DNA from: Mangrovimicrobium sediminis
GTDB taxonomy: Bacteria; Pseudomonadota; Gammaproteobacteria; Pseudomonadales; Halieaceae
NCBI RefSeq assembly: GCF_004745945.1
Contig: NZ_SRLE01000004.1
Coordinates: 186,001-250,000 of the forward strand
Length of the DNA stretch: 64,000 bases
Direction: 5' to 3'
Both the position numbers and the translations under genes were made by a program. Numbering within the stretch: the stretch's first letter is position 1; each line of letters opens with the position of its first letter. Below, piece after piece: positions 30,365 through 38,350 of the stretch. The notes beneath the pieces were generated by a model, which saw only the letters and a list, made by a program, of their open reading frames with translations, did not search any database and was not told the DNA's origin.

Positions 30365-31134
30365 ATTCCACGGAAAAGTACAACGCCTACATGACCATCG
30401 TGCGCAAGGAAGTGCGCCGCTATATGCGTATCTGGACGCAGACCCTGCTGCCCTCGGCGATCACCATGTCGCTGTATTTCATTATTTTCGGTTCGCTGAT
30501 CGGCTCGCGCATCGGGGAGATGGGCGGCTTCACCTACATGCAGTTCGTGGTGCCGGGCCTGATCATGATGGCCATCGTCACCAACTCCTACGCCAACGTG
30601 GTGTCGTCCTTCTACGGTGCGAAGTTCAACCACAGCGTGGAGGAATTGCTGGTCTCGCCCACGCCCAACTACATCGTATTGCTGGGCTACGTGACCGGCG
30701 GCGTGACCCGCGGCCTGCTGGTGGCGATTGTAGTGACCCTGGTGTCGCTGTTCTTCACCCATCTACACATCCACAACATCTGGGTGGTGATCGCCATCGT
30801 GCTGCTCACCTCCACGCTGTTCTCGCTGGCCGGGTTTATCAACGCTGTGTACGCCAACAGCTTCGACGATATTTCCATCGTACCGACCTTCGTGCTCACG
30901 CCGCTCACCTACCTAGGCGGCGTGTTCTACTCCATGGACCTGCTGCCGGACTTCTGGGCCGCTGTATCCCGGCTCAACCCGCTGGTCTACGTGGTCAACG
31001 CCTTCCGCTACGGTGTGCTCGGGGTGTCGGACGTGAGCCAGGGCTTTGCCTTCGGCATGCTGGCGCTGTTCACCGGCGTCGCGTTTTTCTACTGCATGCA
31101 CCTGCTGAATACCGGCAAGCGCCTGCGGCAGTAG
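30361..31134 (+). CDS. yadH: ABC-2 transporter permease, YadH type
   Basis: 257-residue membrane protein with six hydrophobic segments. Segments such as RYMRIWTQTLLPSAITM, IIFGSLIGSRIG, YMQFVVPGLIMM and LTPLTYLGGVFYS match the ABC-2 permease YadH closely. It partners the preceding ATPase. The GTG start overlaps the yadG stop. The queF gene begins 15 bp later and may be co-transcribed. Confidence 0.9.
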   Translation: MNSTEKYNAYMTIVRKEVRRYMRIWTQTLLPSAITMSLYFIIFGSLIGSRIGEMGGFTYMQFVVPGLIMMAIVTNSYANVVSSFYGAKFNHSVEELLVSPTPNYIVLLGYVTGGVTRGLLVAIVVTLVSLFFTHLHIHNIWVVIAIVLLTSTLFSLAGFINAVYANSFDDISIVPTFVLTPLTYLGGVFYSMDLLPDFWAAVSRLNPLVYVVNAFRYGVLGVSDVSQGFAFGMLALFTGVAFFYCMHLLNTGKRLRQ

Positions 31135-31149
31135 GGGGGGAGGTCGCCG

Positions 31150-31974
31150 GTGGAAGACAACGGCAAGGCGGGCGATATGTTACTGGGCAAACAGGTCGCG
31201 GTGGTCGACCACTACAGCCCGGAACTGCTCTACCCGATCGCCCGCAGCGGCGCCCGCGCGTCACTGGGAATCGGCGGCACGCTGCCGTTTTACGGTTGCG
31301 ACCTGTGGCACGGGTACGAGATTTCCTGGCTCGGCCCGCGCGGCAAGCCCGAGGTGCGGGTGGGGCGCTTCAGTGTGCCGGCGGATTCGCCGCACATGGT
31401 GGAGTCCAAGTCCTTCAAGCTCTACCTCAACTCCCTGAACAGTACCCGGCAGGCCAGCGAGGAAGAGGTGCTGGCCTTGCTGCAGCGGGACCTGTCTGCG
31501 GCGGTGGGTGCCCCGGTAGGCATCGAGCTGTTGCCGGTGGAGGCGGGGAGCCTCGCGGGTGCCGCGCTGCCGGGCACCTGCATCGACGCCCAGGACATTG
31601 CCATCGACGACGTCGCCCCCAGCGCCGCCATGCTGCGCTGTGCTGATGAGATCGTCGAGGAGAGCCTGTACAGCCACCTGTTGCGCTCGCTGTGCCCGGT
31701 CACCGGCCAGCCGGACTGGGCCAGCGTCTGGCTGCACTACCGCGGCCCGGCCGTGGACCGCGGCGCATTGCTGCGCTACCTCGTCGCCTTCCGTCGTCAC
31801 CAGGAGTTTCACGAGCAGTGCGTGGAGCGCATGTTTGTCGACCTCAGTGCCCTGCTGGCGCCGGAAACGCTCACGGTGCAGGCCTTCTACACCCGTCGTG
31901 GGGGCATGGATATCAACCCCCTGCGCTCCACCGAGGCCGACGCCCGGCCGCTGCCGCGGCTGAACCGCCAGTAG
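31150..31974 (+). CDS. queF: NADPH-dependent preQ0 reductase QueF
   Basis: 274-residue bimodular (E. coli-type) T-fold enzyme that reduces the nitrile preQ0 to preQ1 in queuosine synthesis. It has the QueF motif ESKSFKLYLNS, the catalytic cysteine in SLCPVTGQPDW, and the C-terminal YTRRGGMDINP segment. The GTG start is preceded by GGGGGAGGT. GTP cyclohydrolase I (folE, 18518-19066) supplies the first pathway intermediate. Confidence 0.95.
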   Translation: MEDNGKAGDMLLGKQVAVVDHYSPELLYPIARSGARASLGIGGTLPFYGCDLWHGYEISWLGPRGKPEVRVGRFSVPADSPHMVESKSFKLYLNSLNSTRQASEEEVLALLQRDLSAAVGAPVGIELLPVEAGSLAGAALPGTCIDAQDIAIDDVAPSAAMLRCADEIVEESLYSHLLRSLCPVTGQPDWASVWLHYRGPAVDRGALLRYLVAFRRHQEFHEQCVERMFVDLSALLAPETLTVQAFYTRRGGMDINPLRSTEADARPLPRLNRQ

Positions 31975-32043
31975 CGGGGAAGCGGTGCTGCTGGCGGGGC
32001 CAGAGCAGGGTGTAACAAGGGTATATTTCACCGCCGTGTAGTA

Positions 32044-32072
32044 CTGGCATCCGCCGGAGCTTGTGGTATCAT
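32044..32072 (+). promoter_or_regulatory. Promoter of tRNA-Ser
   Basis: CTGGCA (4 of 6 matches to TTGACA) at 32044-32049 and TATCAT at 32067-32072 are spaced 17 bp. They sit 12 bp upstream of the mature 5' end of the tRNA. Confidence 0.5.
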
Positions 32073-32084
32073 GCGCGCCCTCAC

Positions 32085-32172
32085 GGTGAGGTGGCCGAGT
32101 GGTCGAAGGCGCACGCCTGGAAAGTGTGTATACGGAAACGTATCCAGGGTTCAAATCCCTGCCTCACCGCCA
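32085..32172 (+). tRNA. tRNA-Ser (GGA anticodon)
   Basis: 88 nt with encoded CCA. The acceptor stem pairs GGTGAGG with CCTCACC. The anticodon arm reads CACGC-CTGGAAA-GTGTG, giving anticodon GGA for UCC/UCU serine codons. A long variable arm, typical of serine tRNAs, and a T arm with GGTTCAAATCC are present. Confidence 0.95.
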
Positions 32173-32196
32173 TATCAAGCAGCCCGGCCCCGGGCA

Positions 32197-32937
32197 TCAG
32201 CGCTCGTAAAACCCCTGGTCAAATACCCATTGATGCTTATCGGCGATCAGTGCCCGGGTCTCGTCGTCGATGTGGATGTCGATGGCTTGCTGGCGACGAC
32301 CGACTGAGCGATTGGTGTGCGGAAACCCTCCTTCGATGGCACCGTCGCAGTAGGGTTCTATGAGGGCGGGCAGGTCAGTGCCCAGTTCCTCAAATTTCAG
32401 GATGTGCAGTTTCGGCGGAAGCATGCCATCTACCTGGAAGTACTCTTCGGTGCGATAGCCCGGATCGCCCGGCGCCGCACCCGACCGTTTGCGGAAGTAC
32501 CCGGAGCCGGCAACAAACTCCTTGAAAGAGCCCCTGGCCAGTTCGATGCGCTCCAGGATACTGCGATCCTGTGAGAATGCCCGCAGCCAGTTGTTGCCGG
32601 CATTCCTGAAAAAACGATAGCTGGAAGCTTCCAGGTCGTAGGGGTGACGAATCACGGTCAGGATCTTCCCCACATCCTCGACATCCAGCCCGCTGAGGTC
32701 ATGAATCCTCTTTTTTTCGGCGAGCACTTCCTCCAGCGTTTCATGATTGAACCCCGGGTACAGGTTTGCGCGGCGGTATTTTTTCGCTTTCTGGCCGAGG
32801 ACCGCGTGGATCGAGAAATAGGCGACGGGACCGCGAAGGTTGTCGCACAGAAAGTCTGTGCAGGACACGCCTGCGGTTTTCGGAATGTGGATGAACAGAA
32901 TGTCAGGGCTGAGAATCATCGGCCGGGAGAGTGCCAT
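32197..32937 (-). CDS. Sulfotransferase-family protein
   Basis: 246-residue protein from ATG 32937 (frame open to 32982). The N-terminus carries the PAPS 5'-phosphosulfate loop IHIPKTAGVS (residues 16-25) and, about 85 residues later, the 3'-phosphate-binding segment VIRHPYDLEASSYRF. These are the two hallmarks of sulfotransferases that move sulfate from PAPS onto carbohydrates or other acceptors. The acceptor is unknown. The region is visibly richer in A and T runs than its neighbours. It sits 24 bp past the tRNA and close to a sulfatase, suggesting acquired DNA. Confidence 0.75.
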   Translation of the reverse strand: MALSRPMILSPDILFIHIPKTAGVSCTDFLCDNLRGPVAYFSIHAVLGQKAKKYRRANLYPGFNHETLEEVLAEKKRIHDLSGLDVEDVGKILTVIRHPYDLEASSYRFFRNAGNNWLRAFSQDRSILERIELARGSFKEFVAGSGYFRKRSGAAPGDPGYRTEEYFQVDGMLPPKLHILKFEELGTDLPALIEPYCDGAIEGGFPHTNRSVGRRQQAIDIHIDDETRALIADKHQWVFDQGFYER

Positions 32938-33253
32938 ATTCACCGGAACGAGACAAATTCGAGCAGTCATTGCACACTTCAATCACCCGACATCCTGCGG
33001 ATGCAAGTGGCTGGTGGACACTCCATGCGCCGAAGATGGACTTGTCTGGCGACAGAATTGATTCACGCAAACTGCCCCTGCCGGTTCGCCAGTCGCCTCC
33101 GCAGCTAGCGCTTCCTGCTTTCCCTCATAAAAGAACGTCCGTGTCGGGTATTGCCGCACTGGCGGTGCTCCCGCATTGAACTAGACTCCATTTCGCATAC
33201 GCCCCGCATAGGGGGCGGTCTTCCCGATGATGGATTGGTCCTGGAGGTAAGCG
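32938..33253. other. Divergent gap between sulfotransferase and sulfatase genes
   Basis: 316 bp holding the upstream regions of both divergent genes. A GGAGGT ribosome site at its right end serves the sulfatase. The composition is less GC-rich than the flanks. I see no convincing promoter pair, RNA gene or repeat. Confidence 0.5.
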
Positions 33254-34831
33254 ATGAAGCACTGGATTCAGTTACTCCTTGTCACACTCCTGTTAATTGG
33301 TATCGAGGCCCACGCGGCCAGCGAAAAACCCAATATCCTGGTGATCTGGGGCGACGATATCGGCTGGTCGAACCTCAGCGCCTACAACCACGCCGTGATG
33401 GGTTACAGCACCCCGAATATCGACCGCATTGCCCGCGAGGGCGTGATGTTTACGGATCATTACGCCCAACCCTCCTGCACCGCAGGTCGGGCTGCGTTCA
33501 TCACCGGCCAGTACCCGATTCGCTCGGGCATGACGACTGTGGGGCAGCCGGGCGATGCGCTCGGCCTGCAGAAGGAGTCACCATCGCTGGCAGAGGTCAT
33601 GAAAGCGCAGGGTTACCGCACCGGCCATTTTGGTAAAAACCACCTGGGGGATCGCAACGAGCACCTGCCCACGGTGCATGGCTTCGACGAGTTCTTCGGC
33701 AACCTCTACCACCTGAACACCCAGGAAGAGGCCGAGCAGCGCGACTACCAGAATTTCGGCAAGGCCTATTCCGGCAGCCTCGAGGCCTACGAGGAAAAAT
33801 TCGGCACGCGAGGCGTCATCCATTCGTTCGCATCCAGCAAGAATGACTCGACCAACCAGCCGCGTTTCGGTCGCGTCGGCAAGCAGACTATCGAGGACAC
33901 CGGCCCGCTTACCCAGGAGCGCATGAAAAACTTCGACGCCGGGGAGGTCATCCCCCTCGCGCTGGATTTCATGGATCGCGCGCGCAAGGCCGACGAGCCG
34001 TTCTTCGTCTGGCTCAATACCAGCCGCATGCACCTGTACACCCGGGTGGACGATGAATGGCTGCGCAAGGTGGAGACCATCACCAGCGAATCCGACATTC
34101 ACGGTGCAGGCATGCTGCAGCACGACCACGACATCGGCCTGGTGCTGGACTGGCTGGACCAGAACGGGCTCACCGGGAATACCATTGTGATTTACTCCAC
34201 GGACAATGGCCCGGAGCATTCTTCATGGCCCCACGGTGCGACGACACCGTTTCGGGGCGAAAAAATGACCACCTACGAAGGTGGTGTGCGCGTGCCGATG
34301 ATGGCGCGCTGGCCTGGCCACATCCCCGCGGACACTACGCTGAACGGCATCCAGGGTCACCAGGACGTATTCACCACGTTGGCGGCGGCCGCGGGGGTGC
34401 CGGATGTCGCCGAGCGCGTCATGAAGCAGAAAAAGCAGTATATCGACGGTGTGAACAACCTCGATTACTGGATGGGCGAGGCGGACAAATCCAGCCGCGA
34501 CCACATTTTCCATTACTATGAGAGCAAGCTGACCGCGGTGCGCATGGGCCCGTGGAAGTTCCATTTCTCCACCAAGGAGGACTACTACGCCAATGTCGTC
34601 CCCCGCACTGTGCCGCTGGTTTTCAATATCCGCATGGACCCTTACGAGAGCTTCGACTCCAAGGACTCCTATGGGCACTTGATGCAGAAGGTCTCCTGGC
34701 TCATCCAGCCCATGGGCGAGTTGATGCAGGCCCACCTGAAGTCGCTGGCGGACTACCCGCCTGTGCAGGGCGGCAAGAGCTTCGACATGTCCAACGTGGT
34801 GGAGCAGTTTATCGACAAGGCCGTGCAGTAA
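33254..34831 (+). CDS. Secreted type I sulfatase (arylsulfatase family)
   Basis: 525-residue exported sulfatase. A signal peptide (about 1-21, ending IEAHA) precedes the metal-binding start [11 protein letters not shown] (Asp34, Asp35). The formylglycine motif is C75-T-A-G-R, the CxAxR variant of the usual CxPxR, and the metal pair D-N appears in YSTDNGPEH. Such enzymes hydrolyse sulfate esters and require conversion of Cys75 to formylglycine by FGE or anSME; neither is in the window. ATG 33254 has GGAGGT upstream. The substrate is unknown; marine polysaccharides are plausible. Confidence 0.9.
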   Translation: MKHWIQLLLVTLLLIGIEAHAASEKPNILVIWGDDIGWSNLSAYNHAVMGYSTPNIDRIAREGVMFTDHYAQPSCTAGRAAFITGQYPIRSGMTTVGQPGDALGLQKESPSLAEVMKAQGYRTGHFGKNHLGDRNEHLPTVHGFDEFFGNLYHLNTQEEAEQRDYQNFGKAYSGSLEAYEEKFGTRGVIHSFASSKNDSTNQPRFGRVGKQTIEDTGPLTQERMKNFDAGEVIPLALDFMDRARKADEPFFVWLNTSRMHLYTRVDDEWLRKVETITSESDIHGAGMLQHDHDIGLVLDWLDQNGLTGNTIVIYSTDNGPEHSSWPHGATTPFRGEKMTTYEGGVRVPMMARWPGHIPADTTLNGIQGHQDVFTTLAAAAGVPDVAERVMKQKKQYIDGVNNLDYWMGEADKSSRDHIFHYYESKLTAVRMGPWKFHFSTKEDYYANVVPRTVPLVFNIRMDPYESFDSKDSYGHLMQKVSWLIQPMGELMQAHLKSLADYPPVQGGKSFDMSNVVEQFIDKAVQ

Positions 34832-34839
34832 CGGCATTT

Positions 34840-34863
34840 CCGCACGCGGGCCGTTGCGTGCGG
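34840..34863. terminator. Hairpin after the sulfatase gene
   Basis: CCGCACGC / GCGTGCGG pair around an 8 nt loop just after the sulfatase stop. There is no T-tract, so termination is only suggested by position. Confidence 0.4.
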
Positions 34864-34880
34864 CGGCTCGCGAACACCTA

Positions 34881-34909
34881 TCGCCTCGGACCGCACGCCA
34901 CCCTATAAT
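34881..34909 (+). promoter_or_regulatory. Promoter predicting a leaderless mRNA
   Basis: A perfect TATAAT lies at 34904-34909, with a weak -35 (TCGCCT at 34881-34886) 17 bp upstream. The HTH gene ATG at 34916 is 7 bp past the -10, where transcription would be expected to start, and there is no room for a ribosome-binding site. Confidence 0.5.
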
Positions 34910-34915
34910 TCCCCC

Positions 34916-35167
34916 ATGGTCCCGCCGCGCGACAGAAAAGACTCACGCGTACTGCCACTTCGTGTGCAGCAGTTCCTGTTTGAGGGGATGCCGATACTCA
35001 AGGCCTGGCGCATGCACCTGCGACTGACCGAGCGCGAGGTGGCCCAGCGCATGGGGATCTCGCAGTACGCCTACCGCGAACTGGAACAGGCGCCGGAATT
35101 GCGTCCCAACACCCGCACCCGCGCCGCGGATGCGCTGGGCATCAGCGACTCGCAACTGATCAAGTAA
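34916..35167 (+). CDS. Small Cro/CI-type helix-turn-helix protein
   Basis: 83-residue protein with an XRE-like DNA-binding domain: LKAWRMHLRLTEREVAQRMG, then ISQYAYRELEQ as the recognition helix region. The N-terminal 30 residues resemble the short lead of antitoxin-type HTH proteins of RelE/HigB modules, but no toxin gene is adjacent. It could be an orphan antitoxin or a stand-alone regulator. The start is judged from the TATAAT box directly upstream; an alternative ATG at 34988 would remove part of the domain. Confidence 0.7.
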   Translation: MVPPRDRKDSRVLPLRVQQFLFEGMPILKAWRMHLRLTEREVAQRMGISQYAYRELEQAPELRPNTRTRAADALGISDSQLIK

Positions 35168-35183
35168 TTACCGCCCTGGAGCC

Positions 35184-35960
35184 TCAGGCCAGCAGGTCCA
35201 GCTGGCGTGCGGCAGCCGCATCAGGGGTCTGGATGGCTCGGTAGCCCGCCAGGCCCTGTTCCACAGCCGCGGGCGTCGGTTCGGTGCCGCGCGATTCAGC
35301 CTCGACACCCTCGCTCTGTACATTGTCCCCGGCCGGTTCGCTCGCCGCTTCCGCGGCTTCGCCGGATGCTTCCGTTTCCCCGGCCTGCTCTCCCGCAGCG
35401 TTTTCCTCGACCGGCTGCCTGGCCAGTTCCGCCCGTGCCTGGGCCGCAATTTGGGCTGCCTGGGCGGCAACCTGGCGGTCCTGCGGGGAGGGGTCGGCCG
35501 GGGCGAGCGCCGCGCGTTGCACCTGTTCGGCCTGTTGCAGTGTCTTGGCCGGGTCGTCGGAGGCCGCGGGAGCGGACACCGAGACTTCACCGGCCACCGC
35601 GTAGCGCGCGCCGTCCGGGCCGCGTTCATAGGTATAACTGGGCGCGCCGGTCAGGGTGCCCCCGACCGCGGCGTGGGCCGCCTCGTGCGCACGCACTTCG
35701 CGATCGCGCAGTTGTAGCTGGCGCAGCTGTGCCAGTTCCTCCTCGTCCAGCTGGGTTTCGGTCGCCGTACTGCCAGCAACGGGTTTCGATGCCTCGTCGC
35801 GCGTAGTTTCGCCGCTGGCGGTGCCAGCGCCGGTTGCCCCGGGCGTCCCGGCAGTCCCGTTTTCCGCGGGATCGGCGGTGGCGGGGCGCGCAGCGTTGGC
35901 CGCGGCGTTCTGGATGCCGGCATTGAATGCGGCAACCGGGGGTAGGGAGCCGACTTGCAT
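35184..35960 (-). CDS. SprA-related putative metalloprotease
   Basis: 258-residue protein of the SprA-related family (putative zinc metalloprotease catalytic domain). The central segment LRDREVRAHEAAHAAVGG contains the HExxH zinc motif (HEAAH), followed by YTYERGPDGARYAVAGEVS. The flanks are low-complexity Ala/Glu/Pro stretches (about 20-75 and 150-240). There is no clear signal peptide. The biological role of the family is not known. It is divergent from the PQQ dehydrogenase gene. Confidence 0.75.
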   Translation of the reverse strand: MQVGSLPPVAAFNAGIQNAAANAARPATADPAENGTAGTPGATGAGTASGETTRDEASKPVAGSTATETQLDEEELAQLRQLQLRDREVRAHEAAHAAVGGTLTGAPSYTYERGPDGARYAVAGEVSVSAPAASDDPAKTLQQAEQVQRAALAPADPSPQDRQVAAQAAQIAAQARAELARQPVEENAAGEQAGETEASGEAAEAASEPAGDNVQSEGVEAESRGTEPTPAAVEQGLAGYRAIQTPDAAAARQLDLLA

Positions 35961-36251
35961 GATCGCGTGTCACCTCGGCGTGTGGGTGCTTCCTCTGGTT
36001 ATCGGCCCTCCGGAGGCCGACTTGAACGCGATCGTGATCTACTGCCGCTTTCAATGGGCGGGCTGGGTGGACAAGAGTGGTTGTGGAACCGCAGTGCCTA
36101 TTTGCGTCATATGAGTGACCCGAATTTGCATAAGATGCTGATCCCGGTCAAAATGCAGCGCGGTACGGCGTCGAACCATTCCCGCCATCAGCGGGGAACC
36201 TTGGGACTCCGGTTTCCGCACAAAATACAGACCTTTAAAAGGCGAAGTAGC

Positions 36252-38204
36252 ATGACCAAACGCACCCTGCGCGACACACCTGCGCGCGTCGGCGCCCTGC
36301 GCCGTTGCGCCGTGATCCTCGGCCTGCTGGCCCTGCCGTGCACCGGCATGGCCACGGTGGTCGGCGATCACCAGGACGGCGCCAAATACTCCCCCCTCGA
36401 CCAGATCAACCGCGACAACGTCAACGACCTCGAGGTGGCCTGGGAATTCCACACCGGCGACGACCCGCACAAGGTCGATGGCCTGGCCGCCCTGGAGGAC
36501 CAGCCGACACTGATCGAGGGCAACCTGATCGTGTGCAGCATCAGCCGCAAGGTGTTCGCGCTGGACCCGGCGACCGGCGCCAAGCGCTGGGAGTTCGACC
36601 CGCAGACGCCGCCCACCGGGCTGCGCAAGTGTCGCGGCGTCGCCAACTGGGTCAACGAGCAGGCGCCGGAGAACGCGGCCTGCAGAACCCGACTGATCTT
36701 CGGCACCGCGGACTACAAACTGTTCGCCATCGACGCGCGTACCGGCAAGGCTTGCGCCGACTTCGGCGATAACGGCGTGGTCGAGATGCCCACCAGCAAA
36801 CCGGTGCTGTGGCCCGGCGAGGTGGTGGCCAGTTCCAACCCGGTTGTGGTCAACGGCGTGGTCGTAGTCGGCTCCGCGGTGGCGGACAACCAGCGTGTGG
36901 ATTCCCCGAGCGGTCGCGTGCTGGCCTACGACGCCCTGACCGGCGAGTACCTGTGGGAATTCGACCCGGTGCCGCGCGACCCCAACGACCCGGCCATGGC
37001 CAGCTGGGGCAAGGGCACCGACGGCTTCGGCCAGGGCAACGTGTGGAGTTCCATGGCCGCCGACGCGGACCTGGACCTCGTCTACCTGCCCACCACCAGC
37101 GCCTCCAACGATTTCTACGGCGGCGAGCGTCCCGGCGACAACCACTACACCACCTCTGTGGTCGCATTGCGCGGCGCCACCGGCGAGGTGGTCTGGCACC
37201 AGCAGGTGGTGCACCACAACGTCTGGGACTACGACATTCCCACCCGGCCGATGCTCATCGACTACCCGGTGAACGGCAAGCCGGTACCCGCGCTGCTGCA
37301 GAACACCAAGATGGGCCTGGTGTTCATCTACGACCGCGCCACCGGCGAGCCGCTGGTGCCGATCGAGGAGCGCCCGGTGCCGCAGTCACCGCTGCCCCCG
37401 GGTGAGGTGCTGTCGCCGACCCAGCCGTTCCCGGTGGGCATGCCGCCGCTGGTCAAGCTGGAGATCACCGAGGACGATGAACTCGGCATGAACTTCATCG
37501 ACAGCTATTTCTGTCGCAAAATCATCGAGGAAGAAGGGTATCTCTACGGCCCGATCTATACCCCGATGAGTGAGCAGGGCACGCTGCAGATGCCGGCTGC
37601 CGGCGGCGGTCCCAACTGGGGCGGCGCCTCCCACGACCCGAACCGCCACATCATCTACGTGCCGACCAACCGCGTGCCGATGCTGGTGAAACTGGTGCCG
37701 CGCGACAAGGCCAATGCCGAGGAAACGCAGAAAGTGGAGGGCCGCGCCAAGATGGCCTTCGCCAACCCGGGTTCGCGCTATGCGCTGGAAGTGGCGCCGC
37801 TGATGTCGCCGCTGGGCACGCCCTGTGCGCCGCTGCCCTGGGCCGGCCTCACCGCGCTGGACATCGTCAACAAGAAGATCCTCTGGGACGTGCCGCTGGG
37901 CAGCATCAAGAAGCTGGCGCCGATCCCGCTGGATATTCACCTGGGCACCCCGGGCGCCGGCGGCTTGCTGCTCACTGCGGGTGGCCTGGTGTTCATTGGC
38001 TACACCCTGGATGACACCCTGCGCGCCTTCGATGCCGACACCGGCGAGATCGTCTGGGAAAGTGACCTGCCCGCCGCGGGTACCGGAGTGCCGATCACCT
38101 ACGAGTGGGAGGGTGAGCAGTACCTGGTCATGCCCGCGGGCGGCCACAGCATGTACGGTTCCACGCTCGGTGATTCCTACGTGGCGTACAAGCTGAAGAA
38201 GTAG
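36252..38204 (+). CDS. Secreted PQQ-dependent dehydrogenase (glucose/quinate type)
   Basis: 650-residue quinoprotein with an N-terminal export signal (about 14-36) followed directly by the beta-propeller (DHQDGAKYSPLDQINRDNV). Repeated tryptophan-docking segments (VFALDPATGAKRWEFD, LRAFDADTGEIVWES) and the C-terminal GGHSMYGSTLGDSYVAY resemble the soluble domain of membrane glucose/quinate dehydrogenases. The membrane-anchor helices and a haem motif are absent, so electrons must leave to a separate acceptor. The convergent nine-haem cytochrome gene is a candidate. ATG 36252 gives the signal peptide; the frame extends upstream to 35955. Confidence 0.88.
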   Translation: MTKRTLRDTPARVGALRRCAVILGLLALPCTGMATVVGDHQDGAKYSPLDQINRDNVNDLEVAWEFHTGDDPHKVDGLAALEDQPTLIEGNLIVCSISRKVFALDPATGAKRWEFDPQTPPTGLRKCRGVANWVNEQAPENAACRTRLIFGTADYKLFAIDARTGKACADFGDNGVVEMPTSKPVLWPGEVVASSNPVVVNGVVVVGSAVADNQRVDSPSGRVLAYDALTGEYLWEFDPVPRDPNDPAMASWGKGTDGFGQGNVWSSMAADADLDLVYLPTTSASNDFYGGERPGDNHYTTSVVALRGATGEVVWHQQVVHHNVWDYDIPTRPMLIDYPVNGKPVPALLQNTKMGLVFIYDRATGEPLVPIEERPVPQSPLPPGEVLSPTQPFPVGMPPLVKLEITEDDELGMNFIDSYFCRKIIEEEGYLYGPIYTPMSEQGTLQMPAAGGGPNWGGASHDPNRHIIYVPTNRVPMLVKLVPRDKANAEETQKVEGRAKMAFANPGSRYALEVAPLMSPLGTPCAPLPWAGLTALDIVNKKILWDVPLGSIKKLAPIPLDIHLGTPGAGGLLLTAGGLVFIGYTLDDTLRAFDADTGEIVWESDLPAAGTGVPITYEWEGEQYLVMPAGGHSMYGSTLGDSYVAYKLKK

Positions 38205-38221
38205 GCAGGTTCGCTAACCGC

Positions 38222-38252
38222 AAAGCCGGCCCGGGAGGCCGGCTTTTTTTTT
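38222..38252 (+). terminator. Rho-independent terminator of the PQQ dehydrogenase gene
   Basis: A 10 bp stem AAAGCCGGCC / GGCCGGCTTT with a 5 nt loop runs into nine T residues on the + strand, 18 bp after the stop. Confidence 0.92.
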
Positions 38253-38350
38253 GCCTGTTTGTGCAGCCCTGCTGTGCGGTGCCCGGGTAGGCCGCGGGAC
38301 GTCTCCGCCGACGCATGAACCCTCGGACTGCGAAGGTTGCGAGCAGCGCA

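Noticed and set aside
32085-35167. Integrative element with attL/attR at tRNA-Ser
   Set aside because: No integrase gene and no second copy of the tRNA 3' end were seen in the window; kept only as a composition and context observation.
36305-36772. Frames inside the PQQ dehydrogenase gene in other phases
   Set aside because: They are shadows of a gene with clear beta-propeller motifs and a terminator.
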